This document shows positions 28,893 to 38,095 of a stretch of DNA of 64,000 nucleotides, in pieces. The notes under the pieces were generated by a model. It had not been told where the DNA came from. It made no database searches and saw only the letters and a program-made list of their open reading frames with translations. Position 1 is the first letter of the stretch. Each line of letters starts with the position of its first letter. Made by a program: the position numbers and the translations under genes. Source of the stretch: a virus; the IMG/VR virus record IMGVR_UViG_3300048834_000455, positions 1 to 64,000 of that record. One strand, given 5' to 3'.

Positions 28893-29317
28893 TGGCCACT
28901 AACGAGAAAATCGAATCCCGCCTGATGTCGCACGTCTACGCTCTCGAACTGCTGAAATCAGAGTTCATGGAGATCATCTCCGCCGAGGAGCCCGCGACCG
29001 ACCGGGCCGTCAAGGCGGCCGCCCTCTTTGCCCGAGCAACGGAGGACTTCGGGTCCTTTATCGCCTGCGTGAAGGACGACATTGCCCATCTGGTGCCCGC
29101 CGCGAAAGACGAGTTCCAGGTGGGGAAAATCCGCGTTCGCCATACCATCACCGAAAACAAGAAGCTCGACCAGGAGCGCTGGGCCGAAGCCGTAGGCGCA
29201 TCTGAGGAGTTGGCCCGTATCGAGCAGGCTTCCACCCAAGCCGCTGCGGCTCTCCGAAAGGCGCGCCTCCCCTATATGCTGCCGAGCTATGGCATTGAGA
29301 TCAAGGAAGTGAAGTGA
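28892..29317 (+). CDS. Helical protein preceding the recombination ATPase
   Basis: 141 aa, single-base overlap (TGATG). Two long helices with a central F-Q-V-G-K-I-R-V-R-H-T-I-T-E-N-K-K strand. It is directly before a Sak4-like ATPase and SSB and may work with them; no family match. Confidence 0.7.
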   Translation: MATNEKIESRLMSHVYALELLKSEFMEIISAEEPATDRAVKAAALFARATEDFGSFIACVKDDIAHLVPAAKDEFQVGKIRVRHTITENKKLDQERWAEAVGASEELARIEQASTQAAAALRKARLPYMLPSYGIEIKEVK

Positions 29318-29318
29318 T

Positions 29319-30533
29319 ATGAGCATTTTTAAGAAAGCCACCCGTGACCAACTGAAGCTCCGCATGGCGCTGGCCGGCCCGAGCGGGAGCGGCAAGACGT
29401 TCTCCGCCATGACCATCGCCAAGCGATTCGGGAAGGTCGCGGTCATTGACACCGAGCACCGCAGCGCCAGTCGCTACGCCGACCTGTTCGAGTTCGACGT
29501 GGACGAGTTCGAGCCACCGTTCCATCCCGACCGCCTGATCCGCCACATCAACGCCGCCGAAGAGGCAGGCTACGACGTTGTGGTCGTGGATAGCCTGTCC
29601 CATTTCTGGGCTGGCAAAGGCGGCATCCTAGAGATTGTCGACGAGGTGACCGCCAAGTCTCGCAGCAAGAATTCTTACAATGCCTGGAACGATGGCACGG
29701 CCATCTTCAACGACATGGTCGACAAGATCATCCGCTGCAAGATTCACATCATCTGCACTATGCGAAGCAAGTCTGAGTACCTCCAGACCGAGGACGACAA
29801 GGGCCGCAAGAAGATCGAGAAGGTCGGTACCAAGCCCATCCAGCGTGATGGCCTGGAATATGAGTTTGACCTCGTTTACGACATGGACCTTCAACACAAG
29901 GCCATCGTCTGCAAGAGCCGCGTGTTCGGTGCTCCGGACGTGGTGCGTTTGCCCGGTGTAGAGTTGGCCGAGCTTCTCTACAACTGGACGCAGACCGGGT
30001 CTCCACCAGCGCCGAGCCAGCCGGCGAAGACTCCCGAGGAAGATCGCCATGCCCGCACCCTGGCCCGCCTCCGTGAGTTGTTCGGCAAGGTTTATGGCAA
30101 AGACGCCAAGGCCTTCTCCGAGACCTTCGGCGTGGAGGCCAAGGACCTGCCCTCTCTGTCTCTCGAGGAGCTGGAGGCCATCGGTCGCGGTCTGGCCGCC
30201 CTGTCCGAGAAACGCCTGCAACCCGCACCACCTGCCGACCCTGAGCCCGTGACCACTCCCGCCAAGGCGGAGCCGCTGTTCAAGGATGCCAACCCCGAGA
30301 AGTACGCCTCGATGAAGGCCAAGCTGTTCGCGGTGGCCGGCGAGGTTTGGCCCGACGACGTGAAGAGCGAGAAGACCTACGCTTTCTTCGCCGAGCACAG
30401 CCTTCTCGCTGGACACCCCACGCAGGCCCGCCGTTCCGTGAGCCTGTCGACCGAGCGCCAACTCTCCGACGCCATCAAAGCCGTCGAGAAGAAGCACACC
30501 ACCAAAGCCGCCCTGACCGGCGTGAAAAACTAG
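29319..30533 (+). CDS. RecA-fold ATPase, AAA_24/Sak4-like recombination protein
   Basis: 404 aa. Walker A G-P-S-G-S-G-K-T (residues 20-27), Walker B V-V-V-V-D-S-L-S near 95, and I-C-T-M-R-S-K after it. The first 230 residues fit phage AAA_24 ATPases related to Sak4 single-strand annealing/recombinase proteins; the remaining part is helical with a charged linker. The SSB gene 9 bases downstream fits, since Sak4-type proteins act with their SSB. Probably promotes homologous recombination during replication. Confidence 0.85.
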   Translation: MSIFKKATRDQLKLRMALAGPSGSGKTFSAMTIAKRFGKVAVIDTEHRSASRYADLFEFDVDEFEPPFHPDRLIRHINAAEEAGYDVVVVDSLSHFWAGKGGILEIVDEVTAKSRSKNSYNAWNDGTAIFNDMVDKIIRCKIHIICTMRSKSEYLQTEDDKGRKKIEKVGTKPIQRDGLEYEFDLVYDMDLQHKAIVCKSRVFGAPDVVRLPGVELAELLYNWTQTGSPPAPSQPAKTPEEDRHARTLARLRELFGKVYGKDAKAFSETFGVEAKDLPSLSLEELEAIGRGLAALSEKRLQPAPPADPEPVTTPAKAEPLFKDANPEKYASMKAKLFAVAGEVWPDDVKSEKTYAFFAEHSLLAGHPTQARRSVSLSTERQLSDAIKAVEKKHTTKAALTGVKN

Positions 30534-30542
30534 GAGAAGACC

Positions 30543-30986
30543 ATGAATTCTGTTGCTATTACGGGCCGCTTAGGCGGAGACCCCGAATTGAGATTCACGA
30601 ACAACGGGAAAGCCGTTGCTTCGTTCTCACTGGCCATCAAGCAGACCAAAGAGATTACCCATTGGGTACAGTGTGAAGCGTGGGAGAAGACCGCCGAGTT
30701 CATCAACCAGTATTTCGTAAAGGGCGATGGCATCGAGATTGTCGGCTCCCTCAAAGAGGAGACCTGGCAAGATAAAAACGGTGGAGGCAAGCGCTCTAAG
30801 CTCATGGTGCGCGTTGGCCAGGCGCACTTCCCCGAAGGCAAAGCCGGTGGCAATGGCGGACAGGGAGAGGGCGACCGCCAGCCTGCCCGAAGTGGCCAGC
30901 AGTCATCTCGTGGCGGGCGCAACGACTACGGCAACGACTCGGGGCTGAACCACGACGACCTCGGACCCGACGAGATCCCGTTTTGA
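30543..30986 (+). CDS. ssb: Single-stranded DNA-binding protein
   Basis: 147 aa, TAGGAGAAG before the ATG. Residues 1-100 are the OB-fold (S-V-A-I-T-G-R-L-G-G-D-P-E-L-R-F-T, W-V-Q-C-E-A-W, V-K-G-D-G-I-E-I-V-G). A Gly/Gln/Asp-rich linker and the acidic tip D-E-I-P-F follow, the standard partner-binding tail. Coats ssDNA during replication and recombination. Confidence 0.97.
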   Translation: MNSVAITGRLGGDPELRFTNNGKAVASFSLAIKQTKEITHWVQCEAWEKTAEFINQYFVKGDGIEIVGSLKEETWQDKNGGGKRSKLMVRVGQAHFPEGKAGGNGGQGEGDRQPARSGQQSSRGGRNDYGNDSGLNHDDLGPDEIPF

Positions 30987-31213
30987 TGGCCACCTCTACC
31001 CCCACCCAACTCTATCGCATCGAGGCGCAGGTATCTCCCCTCCACGCCGAGGCCCTCACCCTCCGCGGCTATGCCTTCGCTCCCGAGCCAAAGGGAGTCT
31101 GGCAGCGCACGGTTCCCGAGGCCGACCGCGACCGCGAGCTAGCGTGGGTCGACGCCAACGCCCCTGGCTGCCGTCGCAAGGCTGTGGCTGTTCCGCTGGA
31201 GGTGGCGAGATGA
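30986..31213 (+). CDS. Small hypothetical protein
   Basis: 75 aa, start overlapping the ssb stop (TGATG). No motif beyond a basic end. Confidence 0.55.
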   Translation: MATSTPTQLYRIEAQVSPLHAEALTLRGYAFAPEPKGVWQRTVPEADRDRELAWVDANAPGCRRKAVAVPLEVAR

Positions 31214-31632
31214 GCGACCTTAGCCCCAAAGACCACCTTCGCGAAGCCGTGGCCGCCCTGCGCGAGAAGCTCGAGGAGATGCCCGACCAATGCTGGAGCG
31301 CCGAGGAAATCGACGCCACCCGCCAAGCCCTGGGCTATCTCCAGAGCTTGGCCAAGGTCGCCAATGCTATCACCGTGACGGCTAAGACTAGGCCCGGTCG
31401 CGGTGAGTGGGTCGACTTCGAGCACCGCAACTGCGACGGCACCGTGTCCATCCAGCGTGTCTACGACGAGACGAGCGGTCACCGAGGCCTGTTCATCCCC
31501 GACAAGGGCATCAAGCCCAATCATGCCGACACCATCAAGGCCGAGGGCTGGGACGCTATGGCGCGAGGCCTTCTCGACCACATGGCCGTCGCTGAGTGGA
31601 CCCGCCGCAACCGGACAGAGGTAACACCGTGA
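31210..31632 (+). CDS. Hypothetical early protein
   Basis: 140 aa from the ATG at 31210, ATGA overlap. Helical N-terminus (A-V-A-A-L-R-E-K-L-E-E) then mixed. No family. Confidence 0.65.
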   Translation: MSDLSPKDHLREAVAALREKLEEMPDQCWSAEEIDATRQALGYLQSLAKVANAITVTAKTRPGRGEWVDFEHRNCDGTVSIQRVYDETSGHRGLFIPDKGIKPNHADTIKAEGWDAMARGLLDHMAVAEWTRRNRTEVTP

Positions 31633-32213
31633 AGCCCCTATCCACCAAACCCATCATCCGCGACGGCGTCACCATCGCCAACGCCTACCAGTGGAGCTTC
31701 GGTTGGTGCGCCGAGTGGGTCGAGTTTGAGGGCGAACAGGAGAAGGCTCGACCCTTCAGCCTCCTCAGTCACCCCTCCAGCAAGCACGATATTTGCGCCA
31801 CCTTCGAGACTCTGAAGCAGAACGTGCTCCGAACGCATGCCGAGCTGACGAAGCAGGGCCTGGCGTTCAATGCCGTGCCTCCGACTGTCGAGGTGGTCTT
31901 CTACGGTGCCAGCGACGACAACATTGAGATCGAGGGTCCGATAGAAGGCGCTGACGAGTACGGCGCTTGGATGAGCCGCGACCACAGGGGCTGCGGGGTG
32001 GTCGGCATCTTCCTCCTTGAGGGCTACGGTGGAGCCTGCCATATCAACGCCATCTATGACGGCTGCTGGTCGTTTGCCGTGGGCCAGACCGAGGAGAACA
32101 CGCCCCTGCCGCCCTGGCCAGTATCGTTGTCGGCCGAGGGCTACACCACCAAGCTTACCCTGACCGTGCCCGTGGGAACTAGCGTGAGCAAGGTTGGTGA
32201 CGACGATGAGTAG
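31629..32213 (+). CDS. Hypothetical early protein (GTG start)
   Basis: 194 aa from GTG at 31629, GTGA overlap. Strands with W-S-F-G-W-C-A-E-W-V-E-F and a long acidic body. No motif recognised. Confidence 0.65.
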   Translation: MKPLSTKPIIRDGVTIANAYQWSFGWCAEWVEFEGEQEKARPFSLLSHPSSKHDICATFETLKQNVLRTHAELTKQGLAFNAVPPTVEVVFYGASDDNIEIEGPIEGADEYGAWMSRDHRGCGVVGIFLLEGYGGACHINAIYDGCWSFAVGQTEENTPLPPWPVSLSAEGYTTKLTLTVPVGTSVSKVGDDDE

Positions 32214-32754
32214 CCCCTTCAACCCCTTCGTCGTTGCCGTGGAGGCGCTGCGCGAACGCATCGACGCCTACGAGGACGTTATCGCTACCCGCGAGGAGCA
32301 CGACGTGCCCACCGACTCCCACGAGCAGCGATTGGCTGACACTCGAAAGGCGCTGGCTCGCTTCGAGCGCCTAGCCGCCAGAGAGGTGGAGGCGCCCGGC
32401 GAGGGCTCTCTATCGCTCGGCAACCTCACTTACGCCCCCGAGGCTGACGGCGCCCTTCGTGTCGACCTCGACGGCTACGGGGTTAGCGGGCGCATGTGGA
32501 TGGACACGGCCGAGAAGGTCGCCCTCCATCGCTACCTTGGCGGCTTCGTGTTGCCGAAGGTGGAGCGGTTCCCTGTTGGCTCGCGCACGGATGCGGCGGG
32601 CTTCACCGGCAGGCCGTGGGTGGACATCGCTGTCTATCGCACGACGAACCGCGTTCACGTTGGCGAGAAGGTCTTGACGCCGAAGGGGGCCCGTGCCCTT
32701 GCCGCGTGTCTGCAGGCTGCTGCTGATGAAGCGGAGGGGGTGGCCAATGCTTAA
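32206..32754 (+). CDS. Hypothetical early protein
   Basis: 182 aa from the ATG at 32206, 8-base overlap. Helical first 65 residues, beta-rich rest ending in a helix rich in Ala. No family. Confidence 0.65.
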   Translation: MSSPFNPFVVAVEALRERIDAYEDVIATREEHDVPTDSHEQRLADTRKALARFERLAAREVEAPGEGSLSLGNLTYAPEADGALRVDLDGYGVSGRMWMDTAEKVALHRYLGGFVLPKVERFPVGSRTDAAGFTGRPWVDIAVYRTTNRVHVGEKVLTPKGARALAACLQAAADEAEGVANA

Positions 32755-33388
32755 GCCCTCCTTCATCACCTTCACCGGCGTCGACGAGCGCACCGACTGG
32801 CAGCGCGTCCAAGCGCTAAGCGACCGCTATCCCGTGGAATGGGCCGCGCTGTTTTCTCGGGACCGGCAGGGCCGCGAACGGCGCTACCCGTCAGCGGCCT
32901 GCATAGGGGCGTTTCGCGCTCTGCCCGTGACCAAGGCGGCCCACGTCTGCGGATGCTACGCCAAAGCGGTCATGGCCTGGTCTCAAGTTGACCTCGACCT
33001 GACGGGCTTCGACCGTATTCAGGTCAACCACAGTAAGCCCGAGGCCGGTGCTATTCGCGCTTTCGCTCAGGAGTGGGGAGCGAAGGGCATCATGCAGACC
33101 CGCACCCTCGAGTTTCCTTACGGCCAACGCGTTGCACAACTCTTCGACCGCTCAGGCGGGCGTGGAGAATATCCGAGCCGTTGGCCCACCCACCCCGGCA
33201 ACGGTCGTCTCGTGGGCTATGCTGGCGGTATCGGCCCCGACAACGTGCTCGACACTCTCCGCGCCATCGTCGCGACCGGCCCTTACTGGATCGACATGGA
33301 GAGCGGCGTGCGCACGGACGACTGGCTGGACCTCGACAAGTGCGAGGCTGTGCTGCGGGCGGTGTATGGCAAGGCGGTGCCCCGATGA
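32747..33388 (+). CDS. TIM-barrel protein resembling phosphoribosylanthranilate isomerase
   Basis: 213 aa. F-T-G-V-D-E-R-T-D-W at the start, D-R-I-Q-V-N, and near the end Y-A-G-G-I-G-P-D-N-V-L-D and W-I-D-M-E-S-G-V-R-T, which parallel the phosphate-binding and catalytic strands of TrpF-type barrels. Similar stand-alone proteins occur in phages and bacteria without a known pathway. No tryptophan gene is nearby, so the substrate is open; nucleotide or NAD-related chemistry is one option. Confidence 0.7.
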   Translation: MLKPSFITFTGVDERTDWQRVQALSDRYPVEWAALFSRDRQGRERRYPSAACIGAFRALPVTKAAHVCGCYAKAVMAWSQVDLDLTGFDRIQVNHSKPEAGAIRAFAQEWGAKGIMQTRTLEFPYGQRVAQLFDRSGGRGEYPSRWPTHPGNGRLVGYAGGIGPDNVLDTLRAIVATGPYWIDMESGVRTDDWLDLDKCEAVLRAVYGKAVPR

Positions 33389-33603
33389 ACGCCAAGGCCC
33401 GCAAAGCGCTGCTCGCCCACGAGGTATTCGGCCAACTCGCGGCGGCCATCGAGTGGCACGTGGCGACTAGCGACTGGGACGCCTTCAACTCCGACGACTT
33501 CACGGCCGAGGAAATTCAGGCCGCACTGGAAGAGCATCGCCAGAAGTTCCGCGCTAAAGCCCACGAGAACTGGAACAGGTTCAAGCGGGAGGTCCACCGA
33601 TGA
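33385..33603 (+). CDS. Small helical early protein
   Basis: 72 aa, ATGA overlap. Entirely helical, with F-T-A-E-E-I-Q-A-A-L-E-E-H. No motif. Confidence 0.6.
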   Translation: MNAKARKALLAHEVFGQLAAAIEWHVATSDWDAFNSDDFTAEEIQAALEEHRQKFRAKAHENWNRFKREVHR

Positions 33604-33740
33604 GCGTCCCCCGTTTCGTTCTAGAGGAGCCCATCGACTGGGCTCTCCTCGTTTGGTACCTATCGCCGGAAGAGCGATGGCTGTTGGCCGTGTTCTGCCG
33701 CGCCTTGCTCCGCGTAAGGTCGCAGGAGGCTACGGCATGA
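33600..33740 (+). CDS. Very small Trp-rich protein
   Basis: 46 aa, ATGA overlap at both ends. Contains P-I-D-W-A-L-L-V-W-Y-L-S-P-E-E-R-W-L-L-A, an amphipathic or membrane-touching helix. Retained because the coupling at both ends and codon use fit the operon. Confidence 0.5.
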   Translation: MSVPRFVLEEPIDWALLVWYLSPEERWLLAVFCRALLRVRSQEATA

Positions 33741-34057
33741 CCGACGAGGAGCTTCAGTACCTCAAGGATTGGCACCACAGCACTCAGGGCTTGATTGGTC
33801 TGGTTCACTGGAACCTAAAACAGGCGAACGGTCTGGGCGAGTTGGGTGACAAGAGCCAACGAGCCTACGAGTTGGTTTCGTCCTTCGTTCGTAACGCGCC
33901 GCGAAGCCCTGGCGAGCGTCGCCTAGCCGAGAGCCAAGCCAAGGCCGAAGCCCGTTACAAATACGGGGATGGCTGGTGCGACCAGATCAAAGACCACCGT
34001 TCCGAGTGCGAAGTCTGCATGAAGACCTACGACGACGGCGAGGTGCCACATGTCTAG
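33737..34057 (+). CDS. Hypothetical early protein with C-terminal Cys pair
   Basis: 106 aa, ATGA overlap. Helical, ending with E-C-E-V-C. No family. Confidence 0.65.
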   Translation: MTDEELQYLKDWHHSTQGLIGLVHWNLKQANGLGELGDKSQRAYELVSSFVRNAPRSPGERRLAESQAKAEARYKYGDGWCDQIKDHRSECEVCMKTYDDGEVPHV

Positions 34058-34376
34058 CACCCTAGCCCAACGTCTTCGCGTCGCCGCAGAAGCTGAGAAC
34101 GTTCGTCGTCACGTCACGCGGAGCCACCTCGACGGCATGGTGCGCTGGAAGGGCCGTCCCTCCTCGATAGGCCCGTTCCTCCTGCGCGTCCTGCAAACCG
34201 GCCCTGAGACATGGAGCGCGCTGGAGGTCGTGAAGGTCGAGTGCGGCCGCGATGGCCACTCGGAGCACTTCTACCAGCGCACGGGCGCCATCATCGCCAA
34301 CGCTGACAGCACTGATGCCGCTATCCGCGCCGGGCTTCTGGCGTTGGCGGAGCGACTGGAGGCCTCGAATGGCTAA
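34050..34376 (+). CDS. Hypothetical early protein
   Basis: 108 aa, 8-base overlap. Basic first half (R-H-V-T-R-S-H-L), helical end. No motif. Confidence 0.65.
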   Translation: MSSTLAQRLRVAAEAENVRRHVTRSHLDGMVRWKGRPSSIGPFLLRVLQTGPETWSALEVVKVECGRDGHSEHFYQRTGAIIANADSTDAAIRAGLLALAERLEASNG

Positions 34377-34905
34377 GCGCACGGCAAACTTCGGCGACTC
34401 ACCTCGCACCGTTCCCGCCAACCCGCCCTTGCTCTTCCTCGACATCGACGGCGTGCTCAACGGCCACGAGCAACACGCGAACAAGTTCTGCGGCATCGGC
34501 GCAACCCAGGCCGCGTTCCTGAACCAGATTCTCGCCGACGTGCCCGACCTGCAGATCGTGGTCTCCTCCGCGTGGCGCTACATGATTCTCGGTGGGGCGA
34601 TGACCCTTAAGGGCTTCGAGCACTTGCTGCAGACCCACGGTGTCTGCGCCTACAACCGCCTGCACGGGCACACCGAGGCCGACCTAACCGACGAGATTCT
34701 TGGAGGCGGGCCGCCTCCATACGGTGGGAGAGCCGAGCTTATCGAGCGCTACGTCGACCAGCACCAGCCGAGCGCCTGGGCCGTCGTCGATGACCTGTTG
34801 CTCGCGGTCGACAACTTCGTGCAGACCGACCCCAAGCGGGGGCTCACCGAGGCGAACGTGGCCGACATCGTCACGATCCTGATGTGGGACGGGGCGACGC
34901 CATGA
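34369..34905 (+). CDS. HAD-superfamily phosphatase-like protein
   Basis: 178 aa. L-L-F-L-D-I-D-G-V-L-N (D25 and D27) is HAD motif I; S-S-A-W-R fits motif II and A-V-V-D-D is a likely motif IV. This short cap-less form resembles the HAD domain found in phage nucleic-acid repair contexts. Probable phosphate hydrolysis on a nucleotide or RNA/DNA end. Confidence 0.8.
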   Translation: MAKRTANFGDSPRTVPANPPLLFLDIDGVLNGHEQHANKFCGIGATQAAFLNQILADVPDLQIVVSSAWRYMILGGAMTLKGFEHLLQTHGVCAYNRLHGHTEADLTDEILGGGPPPYGGRAELIERYVDQHQPSAWAVVDDLLLAVDNFVQTDPKRGLTEANVADIVTILMWDGATP

Positions 34906-35159
34906 CCACCTGGTTCTTCATCCTCGACTGCTCCGACGACAGGTTCAAGGTGCTGTCTCGGCATCGCGCCAAGCACGTCGCCTTTGCCCGCCTCAAGAAG
35001 GGCCATCGCTGTCACGCCATATTCCGCCTGCAGAAGGGGCTCTACCACAAGATCTCCCGATGGGTGACGCCCTACGACCAACCCGGCTTCTTCAAGGAGG
35101 TCGACCTAGCCAGCGACCTTCACCGAGAGCTTCTAGCCAAAATGGAGACCCACCAATGA
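34902..35159 (+). CDS. Small hypothetical protein
   Basis: 85 aa, ATGA overlap. Basic middle (R-H-R-A-K-H-V-A-F-A-R-L-K-K). No motif. Confidence 0.6.
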   Translation: MTTWFFILDCSDDRFKVLSRHRAKHVAFARLKKGHRCHAIFRLQKGLYHKISRWVTPYDQPGFFKEVDLASDLHRELLAKMETHQ

Positions 35160-35431
35160 CCGCATACATTCACGGCACCTACCTGGTCCGTTCCCCCGAC
35201 TACCACGGCGACGACGAGGGCTCGCCCGTCGAGGCCAGCTTCCCCGACGACGCGGCCGAGAAGTACGCCGCCGAGAACGACTGCGAGCACGACTACCGCT
35301 TCCAGGATGGCGACGGCATTGTGCTCGAGGTCACGCACCCCGACGGCAAGGTCAGCCACTGGCGCACTTGGGGCGAGCGGGACGTCGTCTACCGCTCCCT
35401 CGAGGTGGACGAGCAGGGGGCAAAGGTATGA
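35156..35431 (+). CDS. Small acidic protein
   Basis: 91 aa, ATGA overlap. Asp/Glu-rich, beta-like. Acidic proteins of this size can mimic DNA, but nothing specific supports this. Confidence 0.6.
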   Translation: MTAYIHGTYLVRSPDYHGDDEGSPVEASFPDDAAEKYAAENDCEHDYRFQDGDGIVLEVTHPDGKVSHWRTWGERDVVYRSLEVDEQGAKV

Positions 35432-35790
35432 CTGCCACCAAGTGGAACCCCCGATACGCCGCATACGCCCTCGCGAACAACCGCACGCCCGAGGAGCAGA
35501 AGGCTGCCGAGCCCGGCAACTGCGGCTACATCCTGTGGGTGACGAAGGCGCTGCGTGAGTACCGCGAGGAGAACGACCTCGAGGAGTGGGCGCCGCTGAG
35601 CAATGACGACGTGGACACCTGGCTGTGGATGCACGCCGAGGGCGAGCGCATCCTGGCGATGAGTGACGAGGAGATTCTCGCTGACTGCCGGGCACGAGGC
35701 GAGGACCCCGAGGTGGTCGCTGCCGAGACCAAGGCTATGCTGCTGGCCGCGCTTGATGCCGCCTGCGGGCCGACGGAGGCGACGGTATGA
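35428..35790 (+). CDS. Acidic helical protein
   Basis: 120 aa, ATGA overlap. Helical and acidic (E-E-N-D-L-E-E-W), no motif. Confidence 0.65.
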   Translation: MTATKWNPRYAAYALANNRTPEEQKAAEPGNCGYILWVTKALREYREENDLEEWAPLSNDDVDTWLWMHAEGERILAMSDEEILADCRARGEDPEVVAAETKAMLLAALDAACGPTEATV

Positions 35791-36356
35791 CCGCCGAGAC
35801 CTTCGCGCAAAACTTGCGAGCCGAGATGGGGCGGCTCTTCAAATCGCATTGCGATCTATATACCGCTCTCCCCACCGGTCTTAAGCGATCATCGGGTGAC
35901 TTCATAAACGGACGACGGCTCCCCACCCCCGCCGCAATCATCGCCCTCGCCACCGCCCTCGGCTGCCCCGTTGAGCGGCTAACCGTCTCGCGGGAGGAGT
36001 TGGAACGGCGCTGGTTGCGCGCGTCTCAGTCGCTCTATCGCGTGCGAGAGTACGCCGACGCGGCCCGAGGAGAGGGCGACACCGAGACCGCCGAGTACCT
36101 CCACATGCTCCTCGACGAAGAGAGGGTTCCAGACCTGTGGTGGTGGCAACACGCCGAGGACGAGGAGAAGCTCGACCGCCTTCAGGAGGAGTGCGACCAC
36201 CACGCCGCCCGAGCTTCGAAGCTGGACTGCGAGCGAACCGACCTCGAGTATCGCGTAGCCGAGCTTGAGCGTCGCCTAGCCAGCGCCGAAGCCGCTTGCG
36301 CCGATGTCTCGTGGGAGTGCCCTGGGTGCGCCGCTGCGAGAGAGGCCAAGCCATGA
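35787..36356 (+). CDS. HTH plus coiled-coil protein with Cys pair
   Basis: 189 aa. Residues 20-62 look like an XRE-type helix-turn-helix (I-I-A-L-A-T-A-L-G-C-P-V-E-R-L), followed by a long coiled coil (L-E-Y-R-V-A-E-L-E-R-R-L-A) and a final C-P-G-C. May be a DNA-binding regulator. Confidence 0.65.
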   Translation: MTAETFAQNLRAEMGRLFKSHCDLYTALPTGLKRSSGDFINGRRLPTPAAIIALATALGCPVERLTVSREELERRWLRASQSLYRVREYADAARGEGDTETAEYLHMLLDEERVPDLWWWQHAEDEEKLDRLQEECDHHAARASKLDCERTDLEYRVAELERRLASAEAACADVSWECPGCAAAREAKP

Positions 36357-37135
36357 GCATGGACTCCTTCGGTCAACCATACTACGACGCCGTCAAACGC
36401 CGCTTCCTCAAGGACGTTGAAGGGCACACCATCACACTGGCGATGGCCGACCCGTTGCCTTCCCGTTACATCGTGGTCCGCAACCCGAAGGAGAGCGGCT
36501 ACTGGTGGAAGATCGTCACCTACCCAGGCGGCCTGCTCATAACTGGGGACATGGGCACCTACTGCTTCGAGCGCGAGAACGACATGTTCGGCTGGTGGCC
36601 GGCGGACTACCGAGGTCACCCATCTTATTCCTACATCGCAGAGAAGTGCGTCGCCGCCGACAAGGGCGGGACTGGAGTCAAGCGCTTCAACGAGGCCAAA
36701 GCCAAGCACCTGATCGATGAGCTCGAGCGCGAGCATCGCGAGGAGTACGGGCCACAGGCGGCCGAGGACGAGGACGACGAGCCGATAGAGGATCGAACCA
36801 ACCCCGATTTCCTGCAAATGATCGTCTCCATTCGCGAGTGGTTCGACAGCGACGAATTCCATGAGAGCGACACCTTGTTCTATCAGGCCATCGAGAGAGC
36901 GAATCAGCGCCTCTGGAATGAGCGCACCGGCGAGAGCACCCGCGACTATGATCGATTCCACATCGACCTTTGCGAATTCGGCTCACCCAACGACTACAGC
37001 TTCCATTTCCTCTGGTGTGTTCACGCCGTGCGCTGGACCATCGACCGCTTAGCCGCGCAGCAAACCGAGAGCGAGGCGCGCGAACAGAGCCTGCTTCAAC
37101 TCCTAAACCAAACCGAAAGCGAGACACCATCATGA
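36353..37135 (+). CDS. Hypothetical early protein
   Basis: 260 aa, ATGA overlap. Several Trp/Tyr-rich strands (Y-W-W-K-I-V-T-Y-P-G-G), acidic linker near residue 140, helical end. Pattern recalls unnamed phage proteins with a small beta sandwich plus helices. Function unknown. Confidence 0.7.
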   Translation: MSMDSFGQPYYDAVKRRFLKDVEGHTITLAMADPLPSRYIVVRNPKESGYWWKIVTYPGGLLITGDMGTYCFERENDMFGWWPADYRGHPSYSYIAEKCVAADKGGTGVKRFNEAKAKHLIDELEREHREEYGPQAAEDEDDEPIEDRTNPDFLQMIVSIREWFDSDEFHESDTLFYQAIERANQRLWNERTGESTRDYDRFHIDLCEFGSPNDYSFHFLWCVHAVRWTIDRLAAQQTESEAREQSLLQLLNQTESETPS

Positions 37136-37425
37136 CCACAAATGACCGCACCATCGCCCGCGCCATCCACGGCGACACCAAGCCCGAGCTGCGCGACGTT
37201 ACCGCCGACTACGACGAGATGCGTGCCGCGTACAACAGCGCCAAGCTTGGCGAGGAGGCCTGCGAGAAGCTGCTCGACACGATGGCCGCGGTGGTCAAGG
37301 AGGATCACCCTCCCGCCGAGATGCTCTTGCGGCTCAAGGCTTGCCTGACGCACCATGACCGCGAAGTGCGCCCTTTGCTTCGTCGCGACATGGCCGCCAC
37401 TGCCGCCCCAGAGGTGCCAGCATGA
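37132..37425 (+). CDS. Hypothetical helical protein
   Basis: 97 aa, ATGA overlap. Helical, no motif. Confidence 0.6.
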   Translation: MTTNDRTIARAIHGDTKPELRDVTADYDEMRAAYNSAKLGEEACEKLLDTMAAVVKEDHPPAEMLLRLKACLTHHDREVRPLLRRDMAATAAPEVPA

Positions 37426-37649
37426 ACCTCACCACCTCGCACACCATCGTTCCCCTCGCAGACCACCCGAGCCGCAACGACGACACCGCGCAGATCGTGT
37501 GGACCGAGTTCGCTCGCCGCCTCCCGACCGTCTACGCCGTACGCGGTGGCTTCCTTCTCACGTGGGGCGGGAGCGCTGTGCTGGAGCTGTTCGCGACCGA
37601 GGGCGAGGCCGTCAGCGCGTGGCGTGGTATTGCCAAGGAGGCCTTATGA
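37422..37649 (+). CDS. Small hypothetical protein
   Basis: 75 aa, ATGA overlap. W-T-E-F-A-R-R-L-P and a G-G-F-L-L-T-W-G-G strand. No family. Confidence 0.6.
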   Translation: MNLTTSHTIVPLADHPSRNDDTAQIVWTEFARRLPTVYAVRGGFLLTWGGSAVLELFATEGEAVSAWRGIAKEAL

Positions 37650-38095
37650 CCGCTGAGCGCCTAGCCGAAATCCGCGAGGCCGCCGCTACCAAGGCGCCCG
37701 CTCACGCCGCTGACCACCGCCGCGAGCTGCTCGACCACGTGCGAGAGATGGAGTGCGCCCGCGACCTGGCCGTGCGCCGTTGCGAGGACTGGTTCGCGAT
37801 CGCGCAGACCCTCCGCGCCGAGGTCGACACCCTTCTCGTGCGCGTGCAGGCTGCCGAGGGGCGCCATCAGCAGAACGTGCAGATTCGCAAGATGTGGCTT
37901 GAGGAGCGGCGGAGGAAGGCTTCGCCCGAACTGCAGGATCGAGTGGAGGAGTTGGCCCGAGAGGTGCGCGACCTTCAGTGCGACTTGCGCAACGCGGAAG
38001 AGGACGCGCAGGAGGACCGCGACGAGGTCGACCGCCTTCGCAAGTTAGTCCCGTATGAGTGCCAATGGGCGACGCCTGGCGAGGTGCGGAGATGA
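37646..38095 (+). CDS. Coiled-coil protein
   Basis: 149 aa, ATGA overlap. Nearly all residues lie in heptad-like, Glu/Arg-rich helices. Possible partner or scaffold for the DNA-binding protein that follows. Confidence 0.65.
   Translation: MTAERLAEIREAAATKAPAHAADHRRELLDHVREMECARDLAVRRCEDWFAIAQTLRAEVDTLLVRVQAAEGRHQQNVQIRKMWLEERRRKASPELQDRVEELAREVRDLQCDLRNAEEDAQEDRDEVDRLRKLVPYECQWATPGEVRR

Noticed and set aside
29628-30497. Minus-strand frame of 289 codons
   Set aside because: Antisense to the Sak4-like ATPase; long antisense frames are common at this GC content and codon bias.
36182-36961. Minus-strand frame of 259 codons
   Set aside because: Opposes two coupled genes of the early operon and has no start signal or neighbours on its strand.
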